Assembly: GCF_900142515.1 (NCBI RefSeq)
Contig: NZ_FRBC01000004.1
Location: forward strand, 45,272-109,271
Direction: 5' to 3'
From: Pseudoselenomonas ruminantium
GTDB taxonomy: Bacteria > Bacillota > Negativicutes > Selenomonadales > Selenomonadaceae
DNA length: 64,000 nt
A program made the position numbers and the translations under genes. The notes under the pieces were generated by a model, which was not told where the DNA came from, did not search any database, and saw only the letters and a list, made by a program, of their open reading frames with translations. This document shows, piece after piece, positions 8,251 through 16,407 of this stretch; positions within the stretch are counted from its first letter, which is position 1; every line of letters starts with the position of its first letter.

Positions 8251-10356
8251 TCAATTCCGGCCCTTGCCTACACCGTCACCGGGTTCAGGGGCCACCACCG
8301 GCGGCATGGATGGCGGGTTGTTGCCCGGCTTATTGCCATTGCCGGCAGGTGCTGACTTGTCAGTTCCCTCTTTGGGTTCCTTCTTATCAACATCTTTCTT
8401 TTCGTCTTTTTTCTTGTCTTCTTTCTTCCTTACTTCCTGTTTATGGTCGTCCTCTAATTCGCCAACGCCACCATAACCACTGGAACGCGAACCATCGAAG
8501 TTCTTTGCCGGAATCTGAGCGACAGCCTTTTGCATGAAGGCCTTCCATATCTCAGCAGGCAAGTGTCCACCCATGATCCCCTGAGTTGGCGTATTGTCAT
8601 CATTACCAATCCATACTCCAGCTACGAGGTCCGGGGTATACCCCACAAACCAGGCATCATTGTAATTGCTGGTGGTACCAGTCTTACCAGCTGCGGGCCG
8701 GCCAATATTAGCTCGGGTACCCGTACCCTTTTTAACGACATCCTCCAGCATATCCGTCAGTTCTGCCGCACTTGACTCACTGACCACACTACGCTGTTTG
8801 GGTTCATTTTGTTCCAGCACCTTGCCATTACGGTCCAGCACCTTCACGATCACCACAGGTTCCACATGCACGCCCTTATTGGCAAAAGTGCCATAAGCAC
8901 TGGTAATCTCAAGCGGCGTTACCCCTTTGGTCATACCACCTAATGCAGTAGCCAGCTGACGGTCATTCTGCGGGCCTTCCAGCACAAAGGTACTGATGCC
9001 CATTTCCTGTGCATAGTAGATTGGTTTGTCAATCCCCAGCTTCTGGGCAATCTTGACGGTCGGTACATTCATGGAATAACGGGCAACTTCCCGCATCGTA
9101 ACCCGGCCACTGAAATTACCACTATCATTACGGGGACGCCAGCCGTTGATATCAATCGGGCTGTCATTGATCACCGTATTAGGGGTGAACTTATTTTCCA
9201 GCGCGGCAACAAACACGAAGGGTTTGAAAGCCGACCCAGGCTGACGGACAGCCATCGTTGCCCGATTGAACTGGTCATTGCCACGGCCGCCCACCATAGC
9301 TTTCACATAACCATTATGGGGGTCAATGGCCACCAGAGCCATCTGCGGCTGTCCCAGCCCATTGCCATCTGTCTTGTAAGTAGGCAGCTTGCTGACAGTC
9401 GCTTCTGCAGCCTTCTGCATATCCATATCAATCGTGGTATAGATTTTAAGGCCTTCCTTATAGACCGCATCCGCGCCATATTTATCAATCAGCTTCTGCG
9501 TCACGTAGTCAATGAAGTAAGAAGCCTCACCTGTCTCACTCTTCTTTACAGGTTTAACCAGCTTCATTTCCTCTTTCTTCGTCTTTTCCGCTGTCGAATG
9601 GTTGATATAACCATACTTCTCCATCTGATCCAGCACAACCGCCTTGCGCTCCTGCGCCGCCTGCAGATTGTTCAACGGAGAGAAGTAATTCGGGCTTTTG
9701 GGAATCCCCGCCAGCATCGCACATTCGTTCAGGTCCAGATCCTCGACATCCTTGCCAAAGTAGGTCTGTGCAGCAGCCTGTACACCATAAGCACCCTGCC
9801 CAAAATATATCTGGTTCAGATACATTTCCAGGATTTCTCTTTTCGTGTACTGACGTTCCAGCTGCAATGCCAAAAAAACTTCCTGTACCTTACGCGTGAT
9901 CGTACGTTCCTGCGTCAGATAGGCATTTTTGGCCAACTGCTGAGTAATCGTGGAACCACCCTCAGCCACGCCATGTCCACGGATGTTTGTATAGAGCGCA
10001 CGGGCAATCCCCCGCGGGTCCACACCGGAATGCTCATAAAAACGGTTATCCTCCACTGCCACAAAAGCATCCTGCAACTGTTTGGGAACCTGCGCGATTT
10101 TCACCGGGCGGCGATTCTCAGCTGCATGGACATTGGCAATTTCATTGCCGTTAATATCATAAATCTGTGAAGATGCCGGTGGCAAAATATCATTAGCCAG
10201 ATCCGGCTTGGTGTTCATACTAGCAGTCAGAAAACCGCATCCTATTCCGGTAATCATAACCATTACAATCAGGCCCAGGCCTAAAACGGCACGCTTGACT
10301 GTCCCGCCTGACTTGGCGGGGCGTTTTTGACGGCTCGTATTTGAACGTTTATCCAT
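8251..10356 (-). CDS. mrcA: Class A penicillin-binding protein (PBP1A-type)
   Basis: A bifunctional peptidoglycan synthase of 701 residues. The ATG at 10356 follows AAGGAGGCAGCGT, so I prefer it to the upstream in-frame starts. A cytoplasmic basic tail and one membrane anchor ([20 protein letters not shown]) are followed by a GT51 glycosyltransferase domain ([24 protein letters not shown]) and a transpeptidase domain. The transpeptidase has the active-site SxxK (PGSAFKPF), SxN (RYSMNVP) and KTGTT. The last 70 residues are a Lys/Asp/Glu-rich then Pro/Gly-rich tail of low complexity, common but unconserved in this family. It lies upstream of tyrS in the same direction. Confidence 0.96.
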   Translation of the reverse strand: MDKRSNTSRQKRPAKSGGTVKRAVLGLGLIVMVMITGIGCGFLTASMNTKPDLANDILPPASSQIYDINGNEIANVHAAENRRPVKIAQVPKQLQDAFVAVEDNRFYEHSGVDPRGIARALYTNIRGHGVAEGGSTITQQLAKNAYLTQERTITRKVQEVFLALQLERQYTKREILEMYLNQIYFGQGAYGVQAAAQTYFGKDVEDLDLNECAMLAGIPKSPNYFSPLNNLQAAQERKAVVLDQMEKYGYINHSTAEKTKKEEMKLVKPVKKSETGEASYFIDYVTQKLIDKYGADAVYKEGLKIYTTIDMDMQKAAEATVSKLPTYKTDGNGLGQPQMALVAIDPHNGYVKAMVGGRGNDQFNRATMAVRQPGSAFKPFVFVAALENKFTPNTVINDSPIDINGWRPRNDSGNFSGRVTMREVARYSMNVPTVKIAQKLGIDKPIYYAQEMGISTFVLEGPQNDRQLATALGGMTKGVTPLEITSAYGTFANKGVHVEPVVIVKVLDRNGKVLEQNEPKQRSVVSESSAAELTDMLEDVVKKGTGTRANIGRPAAGKTGTTSNYNDAWFVGYTPDLVAGVWIGNDDNTPTQGIMGGHLPAEIWKAFMQKAVAQIPAKNFDGSRSSGYGGVGELEDDHKQEVRKKEDKKKDEKKDVDKKEPKEGTDKSAPAGNGNKPGNNPPSMPPVVAPEPGDGVGKGRN

Positions 10357-10442
10357 ACGCTGCCTCCTTAAATTCATACTTCCCCATTGTAACACACTCA
10401 ATCGAAATATGCCACCCTATCCGCTCTTTCCAGCGGAAAAAT

Positions 10443-10471
10443 TTGACGAAGTCCCAACCTTTTACTATAAT
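10443..10471 (+). promoter_or_regulatory. Promoter of the AdoMetDC-like gene
   Basis: -35 TTGACG (10443-10448), 17-bp spacer, -10 TATAAT (10466-10471), near consensus. It sits 34 nt upstream of the start codon in the divergent region shared with mrcA. Confidence 0.85.
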
Positions 10472-10504
10472 ATATGTTATGACATTACGAAGGAGCGAGA
10501 AAGC

Positions 10505-10966
10505 ATGAAAATCTTAGCCCGTCATTTGACTGCGGATTTATTTAACTGCCAGAACAACCAGTTAACCGATAACAATCTCATTTTAGATATGCTCAGAAAG
10601 ATCCTACAGGAATTGGAATTGAGCCTGATCAGCCACACGATTGAAACACTCGACAGTAATCATCATGTATTTATGCTGATCCTCAACGAAGGACACATCA
10701 CCCTGCAGATTTATCCCGAACTGAAATATGTGGCTATGGATATTTTCCTCTGCCAGGAAAATGCTGAGCCGGATAAGCTAGGGCAAGCTGTGCGCAGTTT
10801 CTTCAAGCCTGACAAAATCAAAACCACCGTATTGAAGCGCGGCGATTTTGGTACCGCCAAGGAACTCAAACCAAAGGTCAAAACCAAAGTTGCTCCTTTG
10901 CGCAAGATCCATAACACAGGTGCTAAGGTCATCCGTATCTTGGCACGCCGCAATAATCATCAATAA
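10505..10966 (+). CDS. AdoMet decarboxylase (SpeD/SpeH)-fold protein lacking the pyruvoyl serine
   Basis: A 153-residue protein starting at ATG 10505 behind AAGGAGCGAGAAAGC. The fold is recognisable from RHLTADLFNC, EGHITLQIYPE, VAMDIFLCQ and a KRGDFG end, in register with prokaryotic AdoMet decarboxylase proenzymes. In those enzymes self-cleavage at Glu62-Ser63 turns Ser63 into the pyruvoyl cofactor, helped by Ser55 and His68, with Cys83 in the active site. Here the same positions read Glu62-Gly63, Val55, Gln68 and Cys83. Without Ser63 no pyruvoyl group can form, so decarboxylation is not expected. A basic tail (residues 117-153, many Lys/Arg) is added. It is probably a pseudoenzyme with a regulatory or binding role; that is inference. 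It is a single-gene unit with its own promoter and terminator. Confidence 0.85.
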   Translation: MKILARHLTADLFNCQNNQLTDNNLILDMLRKILQELELSLISHTIETLDSNHHVFMLILNEGHITLQIYPELKYVAMDIFLCQENAEPDKLGQAVRSFFKPDKIKTTVLKRGDFGTAKELKPKVKTKVAPLRKIHNTGAKVIRILARRNNHQ

Positions 10967-10984
10967 AAATCTTTTCATCAAAAA

Positions 10985-11017
10985 GGTGCTGATTGTTTTC
11001 ACAATCAGCACCTTTTT
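10985..11017. terminator. Bidirectional rho-independent terminator
   Basis: A perfect 11-bp stem (GGTGCTGATTG/CAATCAGCACC, loop 6 nt) flanked by A-run and T-run. It serves the AdoMetDC-like gene on the plus strand and, in the other direction, the hydrogenase operon. Confidence 0.9.
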
Positions 11018-11022
11018 GCTAT

Positions 11023-11107
11023 GAAATCTAAGCAAGTCAAGCCTTCAAGGCGCAGAATTTCTTAGATTTCGTATAAGAGCTGATGAAAAATCGAGAGATT
11101 TTTCATC
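11023..11107. repeat. Two further intergenic inverted repeats next to the terminator
   Basis: First element (11023-11070): 10-bp perfect arms GAAATCTAAG/CTTAGATTTC enclosing a second palindrome, GCCTT-c-AAGGC. Second element (11082-11107): 11-bp perfect arms GATGAAAAATC/GATTTTTCATC with a GAGA loop. Neither has a clear T-tail for the hydrogenase operon direction. They lie between the operon end and the bidirectional terminator, so they may protect or process the 3' end of that mRNA, or be a small palindromic repeat element. Confidence 0.7.
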
Positions 11108-11121
11108 TTGCTTTATTGCCT

Positions 11122-11847
11122 TTACATTTTTTCTGCCAGCATATCAGCAGCGGCCAGAAGTCCTGCGATCATGGCACTGGGGCGCGGCGGGCACCCTGGG
11201 ATATAGATATCCACAGGCACCACCTGGTCGGCAGCACCGACAATGGCGTAACTGTCGCCGTAAGTCTCGCCGCCAGCAGCACAGGCACCGCAGGCCATCA
11301 CGAGCCGCGGCTCCGGCATGGCTTCATAGGCCATCTTCAAAGCCTGTTCCAGATTCCGCGTGACCACGCCTGTGACCATCAGCAGGTCAGCATGGCGCGG
11401 GCTGGCATCCACATGGACACCATAGCGATGCAGATCATAGAGGGGATTGGACATAGCCCCCATCTCGAAGTCGCAGGCATTGCAGGAACCGGCATCGAGG
11501 TGACGCACATGGAGGCTGCGGCCCAATTTCTGCCGAATCACTTCTGCCGTAACCTCGACCGCATCTTCCGTGATAACCGGCATGGCCTCTTCACGGCTAT
11601 GCTGCAGGCTGCCCATAGCCCGCTCCACACATCTGCCGCAGAAGATACATTTTTTATAATCAACTGCATAGCCCTGCTCATTGTCTGCCGTCATAAAGGC
11701 ACCCACCGGACAGGCTTTGACACAGGCATCCCGCATGGCTACGGTGCAGCTGCCGGTGATTTTCCCGCGGAAGCGTTCACTGCCGGTGAGGGCAATCTTC
11801 TCGGTGGCAATCTTATCGCCTAATAATCGTTCTATTACCTTAAACAT
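11122..11847 (-). CDS. hyfI: [NiFe] hydrogenase small subunit fused to a ferredoxin domain (HyfI/HycG type)
   Basis: A 241-residue electron-transfer subunit of the membrane-bound hydrogenase. Residues 30-90 form a ferredoxin domain and residues 105-241 a NuoB/HycG-like domain (SCNACDFEMG, VMACGACAAGG, IPGCPPRP) that should carry the proximal [4Fe-4S] cluster. In the ferredoxin part Cys67, Cys70, Cys73 and Cys46 can bind one cluster. The motif for the other cluster is broken: the first CxxCxxC is not present, and the last Cys is Ala77. So it appears to have one ferredoxin cluster where HycF/HyfH-type proteins have two. It is the last gene of the operon; ATG 11847 follows GGAGAGAAC. In E. coli the two parts are separate proteins. 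Confidence 0.88.
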   Translation of the reverse strand: MFKVIERLLGDKIATEKIALTGSERFRGKITGSCTVAMRDACVKACPVGAFMTADNEQGYAVDYKKCIFCGRCVERAMGSLQHSREEAMPVITEDAVEVTAEVIRQKLGRSLHVRHLDAGSCNACDFEMGAMSNPLYDLHRYGVHVDASPRHADLLMVTGVVTRNLEQALKMAYEAMPEPRLVMACGACAAGGETYGDSYAIVGAADQVVPVDIYIPGCPPRPSAMIAGLLAAADMLAEKM

Positions 11848-11860
11848 GTTCTCTCCTCAA

Positions 11861-13393
11861 TTAACGGTCAATGCAGGCATAGCAAAGCTCAAAGCTCTTG
11901 TTGATAAGCGGGAAGTCCGGGATGATATCCCCCTGCACCGCGATGGTCACAGCAGGCCAGTTGGGATAAGATGCACTGCGGACGAAAATCCGATCAATCC
12001 TGCCATCCTGCAAGGCCACGAACTGGAAGTTGCTGCCTCGGGCCGATTCACTGAGCCCCCAATCCTCACCATTGACTTTTGACCAATCAATCGGAATCGT
12101 CAGATCTGCCCCATCATTTGATTTGCCATTCTGCAACAGTTCCAGGAGCTGACGCACCAACTTGAAAGATTCCGTAAGTTCTGCAATACGCACCGCAAGT
12201 CTTGCCGCCACATCACCAGTCTGCTCCGTCACCAGCTCGAAATCCAGTTCCGGATACAGCCCATAGTCAAAATCCTTGCGGCTGTCATGGGCAAAGCCCG
12301 AAGCTCTGGCACCCACGCCTACCATGGCCAGATCTACAGCAGTATTCTTGCGCACAATACCCGTGGTACGCACGCGGTTCTGGAAATTGGCCTGCTGGGC
12401 AAACATTTCCGCCAGGTCGCTGACACTGACCTGCGTCTTGTCCATGATATCGGCAATATCCTTGCAAAGAGCGCTATTGATGTCCTGACGCACACCGCCG
12501 GGAACGATAACACCGCGCAGGAAGCGGTTGCCTGCAATGCGTTCCTGCAAGCGCATGAGCATCTCTTTCGTGCGCCCGCCAAGGCTGATGGCCGGGTTGA
12601 AACCCACACCAGCCGGGATATTGCCGAGGTCACCCACATGGTTGGTGATGCGCTCGACTTCCATCAGCAGAGTGCGGATGATTTCCGCCCGCCGGGAAAT
12701 TTTCACGCCCGCAATCTTCTCCACAGCCTGGCAGAAACTCCAGGTATTGGCCACAGAGCAGGCTCCGCAAATGCGCTCTACTACAGGCAAAGCCTCTTCC
12801 GGCGTCTTGCCCTCCATGATTTTTTCCAGACCGCGATGAGTATAGAACAGGCGGGCATCCAATTGCAGCATGGATTCACCAGCCTGGCTGAAGCGGAAAT
12901 GTCCCGGCTCGATAATACCTGCATGGATGGGGCCAACGGGCACTTCATAAACGCCCTCGCCCCGGGCCACGCTCATATCCATGCGGCGGCTGCCATGCAC
13001 ATCCGCATCTTTTTCCACGGACTTGCGCAGAGGATAGAAGCCCTCCGGGAAGGTATCATGGAGCACCAAGGGACGCGGGTCAGGATGGCCCTGCGGCACA
13101 ATGCCGAACATATCCTGAATCTCCCGCTCATACCAGACAGCAGCTGGAATCACGCTCGTCAGGGATTCATAGCACAAAGACTCCTCTGCATCAAACACGG
13201 CCTTGACCGCTTCCATCTTATGCTCAGTCAGATTTTCAAACACCGCGTAAATGGCATAGCCCTTCACTGCAGGATTTTCCGTTTCATCCCGGCCAAACAT
13301 GGCCGTCAATGGATTCTTGCCGCCATTGGAGAGAATATTGGCCGTTCCCCGGAATTGCTCCGGCTTGACCACCTTCAACGTCCAATCTGCCAT
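11861..13393 (-). CDS. hyfG: [NiFe] hydrogenase large subunit, NuoC-NuoD fusion (HyfG/HycE type)
   Basis: The catalytic subunit, 510 residues from ATG 13393, whose first base overlaps the hyfF stop (TGATG). A GGGAGG site lies 9 nt upstream. The N-terminal 130 residues are NuoC-like (AVWYEREIQDMFGI); the rest is NuoD/hydrogenase-like. Both nickel-binding motifs are present: L1 RICGACSVAN and L2 FELCYACIDR, so this is a true hydrogenase and not a complex I paralogue. Two oddities: the usual His of CxxCxxxH in L1 is Asn, and the protein stops exactly at the Arg after L2, where the maturation protease normally cuts, so no C-terminal extension is encoded. Proton reduction is probably coupled to ion pumping by the membrane arm. 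Confidence 0.92.
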   Translation of the reverse strand: MADWTLKVVKPEQFRGTANILSNGGKNPLTAMFGRDETENPAVKGYAIYAVFENLTEHKMEAVKAVFDAEESLCYESLTSVIPAAVWYEREIQDMFGIVPQGHPDPRPLVLHDTFPEGFYPLRKSVEKDADVHGSRRMDMSVARGEGVYEVPVGPIHAGIIEPGHFRFSQAGESMLQLDARLFYTHRGLEKIMEGKTPEEALPVVERICGACSVANTWSFCQAVEKIAGVKISRRAEIIRTLLMEVERITNHVGDLGNIPAGVGFNPAISLGGRTKEMLMRLQERIAGNRFLRGVIVPGGVRQDINSALCKDIADIMDKTQVSVSDLAEMFAQQANFQNRVRTTGIVRKNTAVDLAMVGVGARASGFAHDSRKDFDYGLYPELDFELVTEQTGDVAARLAVRIAELTESFKLVRQLLELLQNGKSNDGADLTIPIDWSKVNGEDWGLSESARGSNFQFVALQDGRIDRIFVRSASYPNWPAVTIAVQGDIIPDFPLINKSFELCYACIDR

Positions 13394-14883
13394 CAGCACA
13401 CACCTCCCAGTACAATTTTCGCCGCAGCCTTCAGCATAGTACCCACAAAGGGAATCTCATAGGCAAAGGCACTGATTACACCGCTGGCAGCCAGCATCAG
13501 GAACAGGACTGCACTATCCAGACGGCCCATAAGCTCGCCAGCTGCTTTGCGCGTCGGCTTGCCTCCCAGCATACGCATGGCGTGATAGAGAATACCAATC
13601 AGCATACCGGCCAGCAGTACCAATGCCAGGATTCCTAAATAAGGATGCTCTGCCTGGAAGAAGCTGGCGATGATGTAGAACTTGCTGAAGAACACGCCCA
13701 TGGGCGGCATGCCCAGGATGCCCACGATGCCCAGCAGCCAGAACATTGCCGTCTTCGGAGCCTGCTGCATCATGCCGTGGATGCGCATCATATTCTTTGT
13801 GGCATAGGTTTCCATAATGGTACCAGCCGTATAGAACAACATGTATTTGACCAATGCATGGTTGAACATATGCAGCAGGGATGCCTCTGCTGCCAGCGGC
13901 ATGAAGAGACCGAAACCTGCTGCCAGCAGGCCGAAGTTTTCCATGGAGGAATAAGCCAGCATGCGCTTTACATCACGCTGCACCACCACGAAAGGCACCG
14001 CCAGCGCAATGGTCAGCAGGCCAAAGCCCACATACATGGAGCTGATGAAGTCCAGCCCCACCACCGGCATCACGATGGCCGTGGCCCGCAGGAGCACATA
14101 AAGAGCGCAGATACAGAGTGCACCGGAGAGCAGGCCGCTCGTAAGCGCCGGTGCCTCGGAATGGGCGTCGGGCAGCCAGGCATGCATGGGTGCCAGACCG
14201 ATTTTCGTACCATACCCCACAAACAGGAAACAGAACGCCAGTTTCGCCACTTCCGGGTCCAGCATCTGCGCATGGACAGCCATGAATTCCCAGTTCAGCG
14301 GCAGGATATCTCCCATGGCCTGCAACTGGCCATAGTAAAGGATAATCGTGCCCAACAGCGCCAGACAGATGCCCACAGTGCAGACCATAACGTACTTCCA
14401 TGCTGCTTCGAGGGAAGTGCGGGTGAATTTGAATGCCACCAGCAAGGCCGAAACCAACGTCGTGGCTTCAATCGTCACCCACATCAGGCCTAAGCTGTCC
14501 ACAGTCACCACGAGCATCATGGTCCAGACAAAGATATGGGACAGGGCATAGAAACGGCCTTCCAGATGCGTGAAGCGCCGCAGATAACCATAGCGGATAT
14601 TGGTATCACGCTCTAAGTATGCCTTGCTCGTCCAGGCAAAAGCCAGATAAAGCGCACCGACAATCAAGAGCATCCAGATGCTCAGGGCATCCACATAGAA
14701 AAAGCCCTGTTTGAGGGGATCATCCGGATGCAGGGAAAATTTCAGTCCCAAATCCAGGATCAGACCAAAGACCACCGTGGCCGTCAGCCGGTCGGCAATG
14801 TGCAGGAACTTCAGCCCCAGCACATTACAGGCTGCCACCGCCGCAAAGAGCAGCGGCAGTCCCAATATATAATAAAGTTCCAT
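13393..14883 (-). CDS. hyfF: Hydrogenase membrane subunit, NuoN/NuoL-type antiporter-like (HyfF type)
   Basis: A 496-residue membrane protein with about 14 transmembrane helices, of the Mrp/NuoLMN proton-translocating family. Conserved segments include GLAPMHAWLPDAHSEAPA (the Lys/His-containing helix region), the antiporter-like KRMLAYSSMENFGLL and HMFNHALVKYMLFY. It starts at ATG 14883, 8 nt after hyfE, and its stop overlaps the hyfG start, so translation is coupled. In Hyf and complex I such subunits form the membrane arm that moves protons or sodium ions. Confidence 0.9.
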   Translation of the reverse strand: MELYYILGLPLLFAAVAACNVLGLKFLHIADRLTATVVFGLILDLGLKFSLHPDDPLKQGFFYVDALSIWMLLIVGALYLAFAWTSKAYLERDTNIRYGYLRRFTHLEGRFYALSHIFVWTMMLVVTVDSLGLMWVTIEATTLVSALLVAFKFTRTSLEAAWKYVMVCTVGICLALLGTIILYYGQLQAMGDILPLNWEFMAVHAQMLDPEVAKLAFCFLFVGYGTKIGLAPMHAWLPDAHSEAPALTSGLLSGALCICALYVLLRATAIVMPVVGLDFISSMYVGFGLLTIALAVPFVVVQRDVKRMLAYSSMENFGLLAAGFGLFMPLAAEASLLHMFNHALVKYMLFYTAGTIMETYATKNMMRIHGMMQQAPKTAMFWLLGIVGILGMPPMGVFFSKFYIIASFFQAEHPYLGILALVLLAGMLIGILYHAMRMLGGKPTRKAAGELMGRLDSAVLFLMLAASGVISAFAYEIPFVGTMLKAAAKIVLGGVC

Positions 14884-14891
14884 AAACTACC

Positions 14892-15518
14892 TCAGCCCTT
14901 CAACTTTCTCATTACCGTCGTATCCGTGGTCATAAAGGAAAGACTCATGCGATTGGTCAGAATCACCAGTACCACCACAGCAATCAACACATCCAGGAAT
15001 ACGCCCAGCTCCACTACGAGCGGCAGGCCTTCCGTGATAATCAGGCCCAACAGATAAATGCCGTTCTCCAGCGTGATCAGGCCGCAGATCTGCAGGATGG
15101 CGCGCTTACGCATCACCATCAGGGCCAGCCCTGTCATGATCATCATGATGGTGGCGGCAAAGATATCCTGCTGCATGGGATCCAGCATAAAGCGGTTGCC
15201 CAGCACATAGCCGAAAACCAGGAAAGCTGCCGCGGCCATGGTCGAGTAGTTCACATTGATATCGGAAAAGATTTCCCGCTCATCGGTAATGCGTTTGATG
15301 AGTTTCAGCATCGCCGTGGGAATAAAGATGACCTTTACCCCCAGCGTCAAAGCAAAGGGAATCAACGCATGCATCAGGCCATGATTGAGGCCGGCCAGCA
15401 GGCAGGCGCACGCCACGATCACCGACTGTGCCATCAGCGCCGCCACCGAGCGGCGCAACTCCATCACACGGGTCTGCACAAAGACCACAAAGAGGAGCAA
15501 AACTACCAGATATTCCAT
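14892..15518 (-). CDS. hyfE: Hydrogenase membrane subunit HyfE
   Basis: A 208-residue protein with six to seven predicted transmembrane helices, matching HyfE (NuoK-like region near MLKLIKRIT and the GLALMVMRKRAILQICGLITLENGIYL stretch). AAGGAGGAGAAA precedes ATG 15518. HyfE is found in hydrogenase-4-type and related complexes and is absent from hydrogenase-3 (Hyc), which supports a Hyf-like assignment. Spacing to neighbours is 8-10 nt. Confidence 0.85.
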   Translation of the reverse strand: MEYLVVLLLFVVFVQTRVMELRRSVAALMAQSVIVACACLLAGLNHGLMHALIPFALTLGVKVIFIPTAMLKLIKRITDEREIFSDINVNYSTMAAAAFLVFGYVLGNRFMLDPMQQDIFAATIMMIMTGLALMVMRKRAILQICGLITLENGIYLLGLIITEGLPLVVELGVFLDVLIAVVVLVILTNRMSLSFMTTDTTVMRKLKG

Positions 15519-15528
15519 TTTCTCCTCC

Positions 15529-16404
15529 TTACTGCGCGATGATGGCTACAGCCAGCATGATGACCGCCGCCGACAGATAAACACGGACTTTGAAGAGGCG
15601 CATCTTATTGTTGAGGATTTCCACCAGACCAATGAGCAGCGCACTCAGCAGAACCTTGACCGCAATGGGCAAAGGCAGTGGCAGATACAAGCTGCCAAAG
15701 AGCACCAAAAACGACAACATCTTGAGCATGCTGCCCAGATGGATATAACTCAGGAGACGTCCGGAATATTCCAGCGTCATGCACTCATGGATCATCGTAA
15801 GTTCCAGATGGGTGTCGGGGTTATCCACCGGCAGGCGGCTGTTTTCCGCCAGCATCACGAGGAAGAACGCCACGCCGCCCAGCACCGCCGGGACCGTGAA
15901 ATAGAAGGCATTGTAATCGATGACCATCTGCGAGAGCATCGTCGAACCATAGCGGGAAGCGTTCAGCAGGATTGCCAGCATCACCGCCGGTTCCACCAAT
16001 ACGGAAATGTAGATTTCGCGGGAACCCCCCATGCCGCCAAAAGCCGTAGCCGAATCCAATGAACCCAGTGTCATGAAGAAACGGCCCAAGGCCAATACAT
16101 AAACGAAGACGAAAGCATCACCAAACCGGATACTGCCCGCGAGCAACCCCGGCAACATCATCGCTGCCATGATGCTGGTCACCAGATAAATGATTGGCGC
16201 GGCCAAAAACACCCAGCTGGTGTATTTCGTCACGATTACTGGCTTGCGCCACCATTTCCAGAGGTCGAAATACTCCTGGAAGATGCTGGCTCCCTGCCTT
16301 TTCTGTAAGATTGCCTTCGTCTTATTGACGATTCCGGCAATCAGCGGGGCACACAGGAGTAAAATCACAGCCTGCAATGCCGCATGATAAAAACTCAAGG
16401 CCAT
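15529..16404 (-). CDS. hyfC: Hydrogenase membrane subunit, NuoH-like (HyfC/HycD type)
   Basis: A 291-residue membrane protein of the complex I NuoH/HycD family, which joins the soluble catalytic arm to the pump subunits. Visible signatures are KAILQKRQGASIFQEYFDLWKW near residue 30, MGGSREIYISVLVEPA, and the acidic loop SRLPVDNPDTHLELTMIHE. ATG 16404 follows GGGAGGGATGTAAAAG and lies 3 nt after the hyfB stop. Confidence 0.9.
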   Translation of the reverse strand: MALSFYHAALQAVILLLCAPLIAGIVNKTKAILQKRQGASIFQEYFDLWKWWRKPVIVTKYTSWVFLAAPIIYLVTSIMAAMMLPGLLAGSIRFGDAFVFVYVLALGRFFMTLGSLDSATAFGGMGGSREIYISVLVEPAVMLAILLNASRYGSTMLSQMVIDYNAFYFTVPAVLGGVAFFLVMLAENSRLPVDNPDTHLELTMIHECMTLEYSGRLLSYIHLGSMLKMLSFLVLFGSLYLPLPLPIAVKVLLSALLIGLVEILNNKMRLFKVRVYLSAAVIMLAVAIIAQ

Positions 16405-16407
16405 CTT

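Noticed and set aside
12287-13462. Long plus-strand open frame opposite hyfG
   Set aside because: Antisense to a clear hydrogenase subunit; His/Gln-rich nonsense composition.
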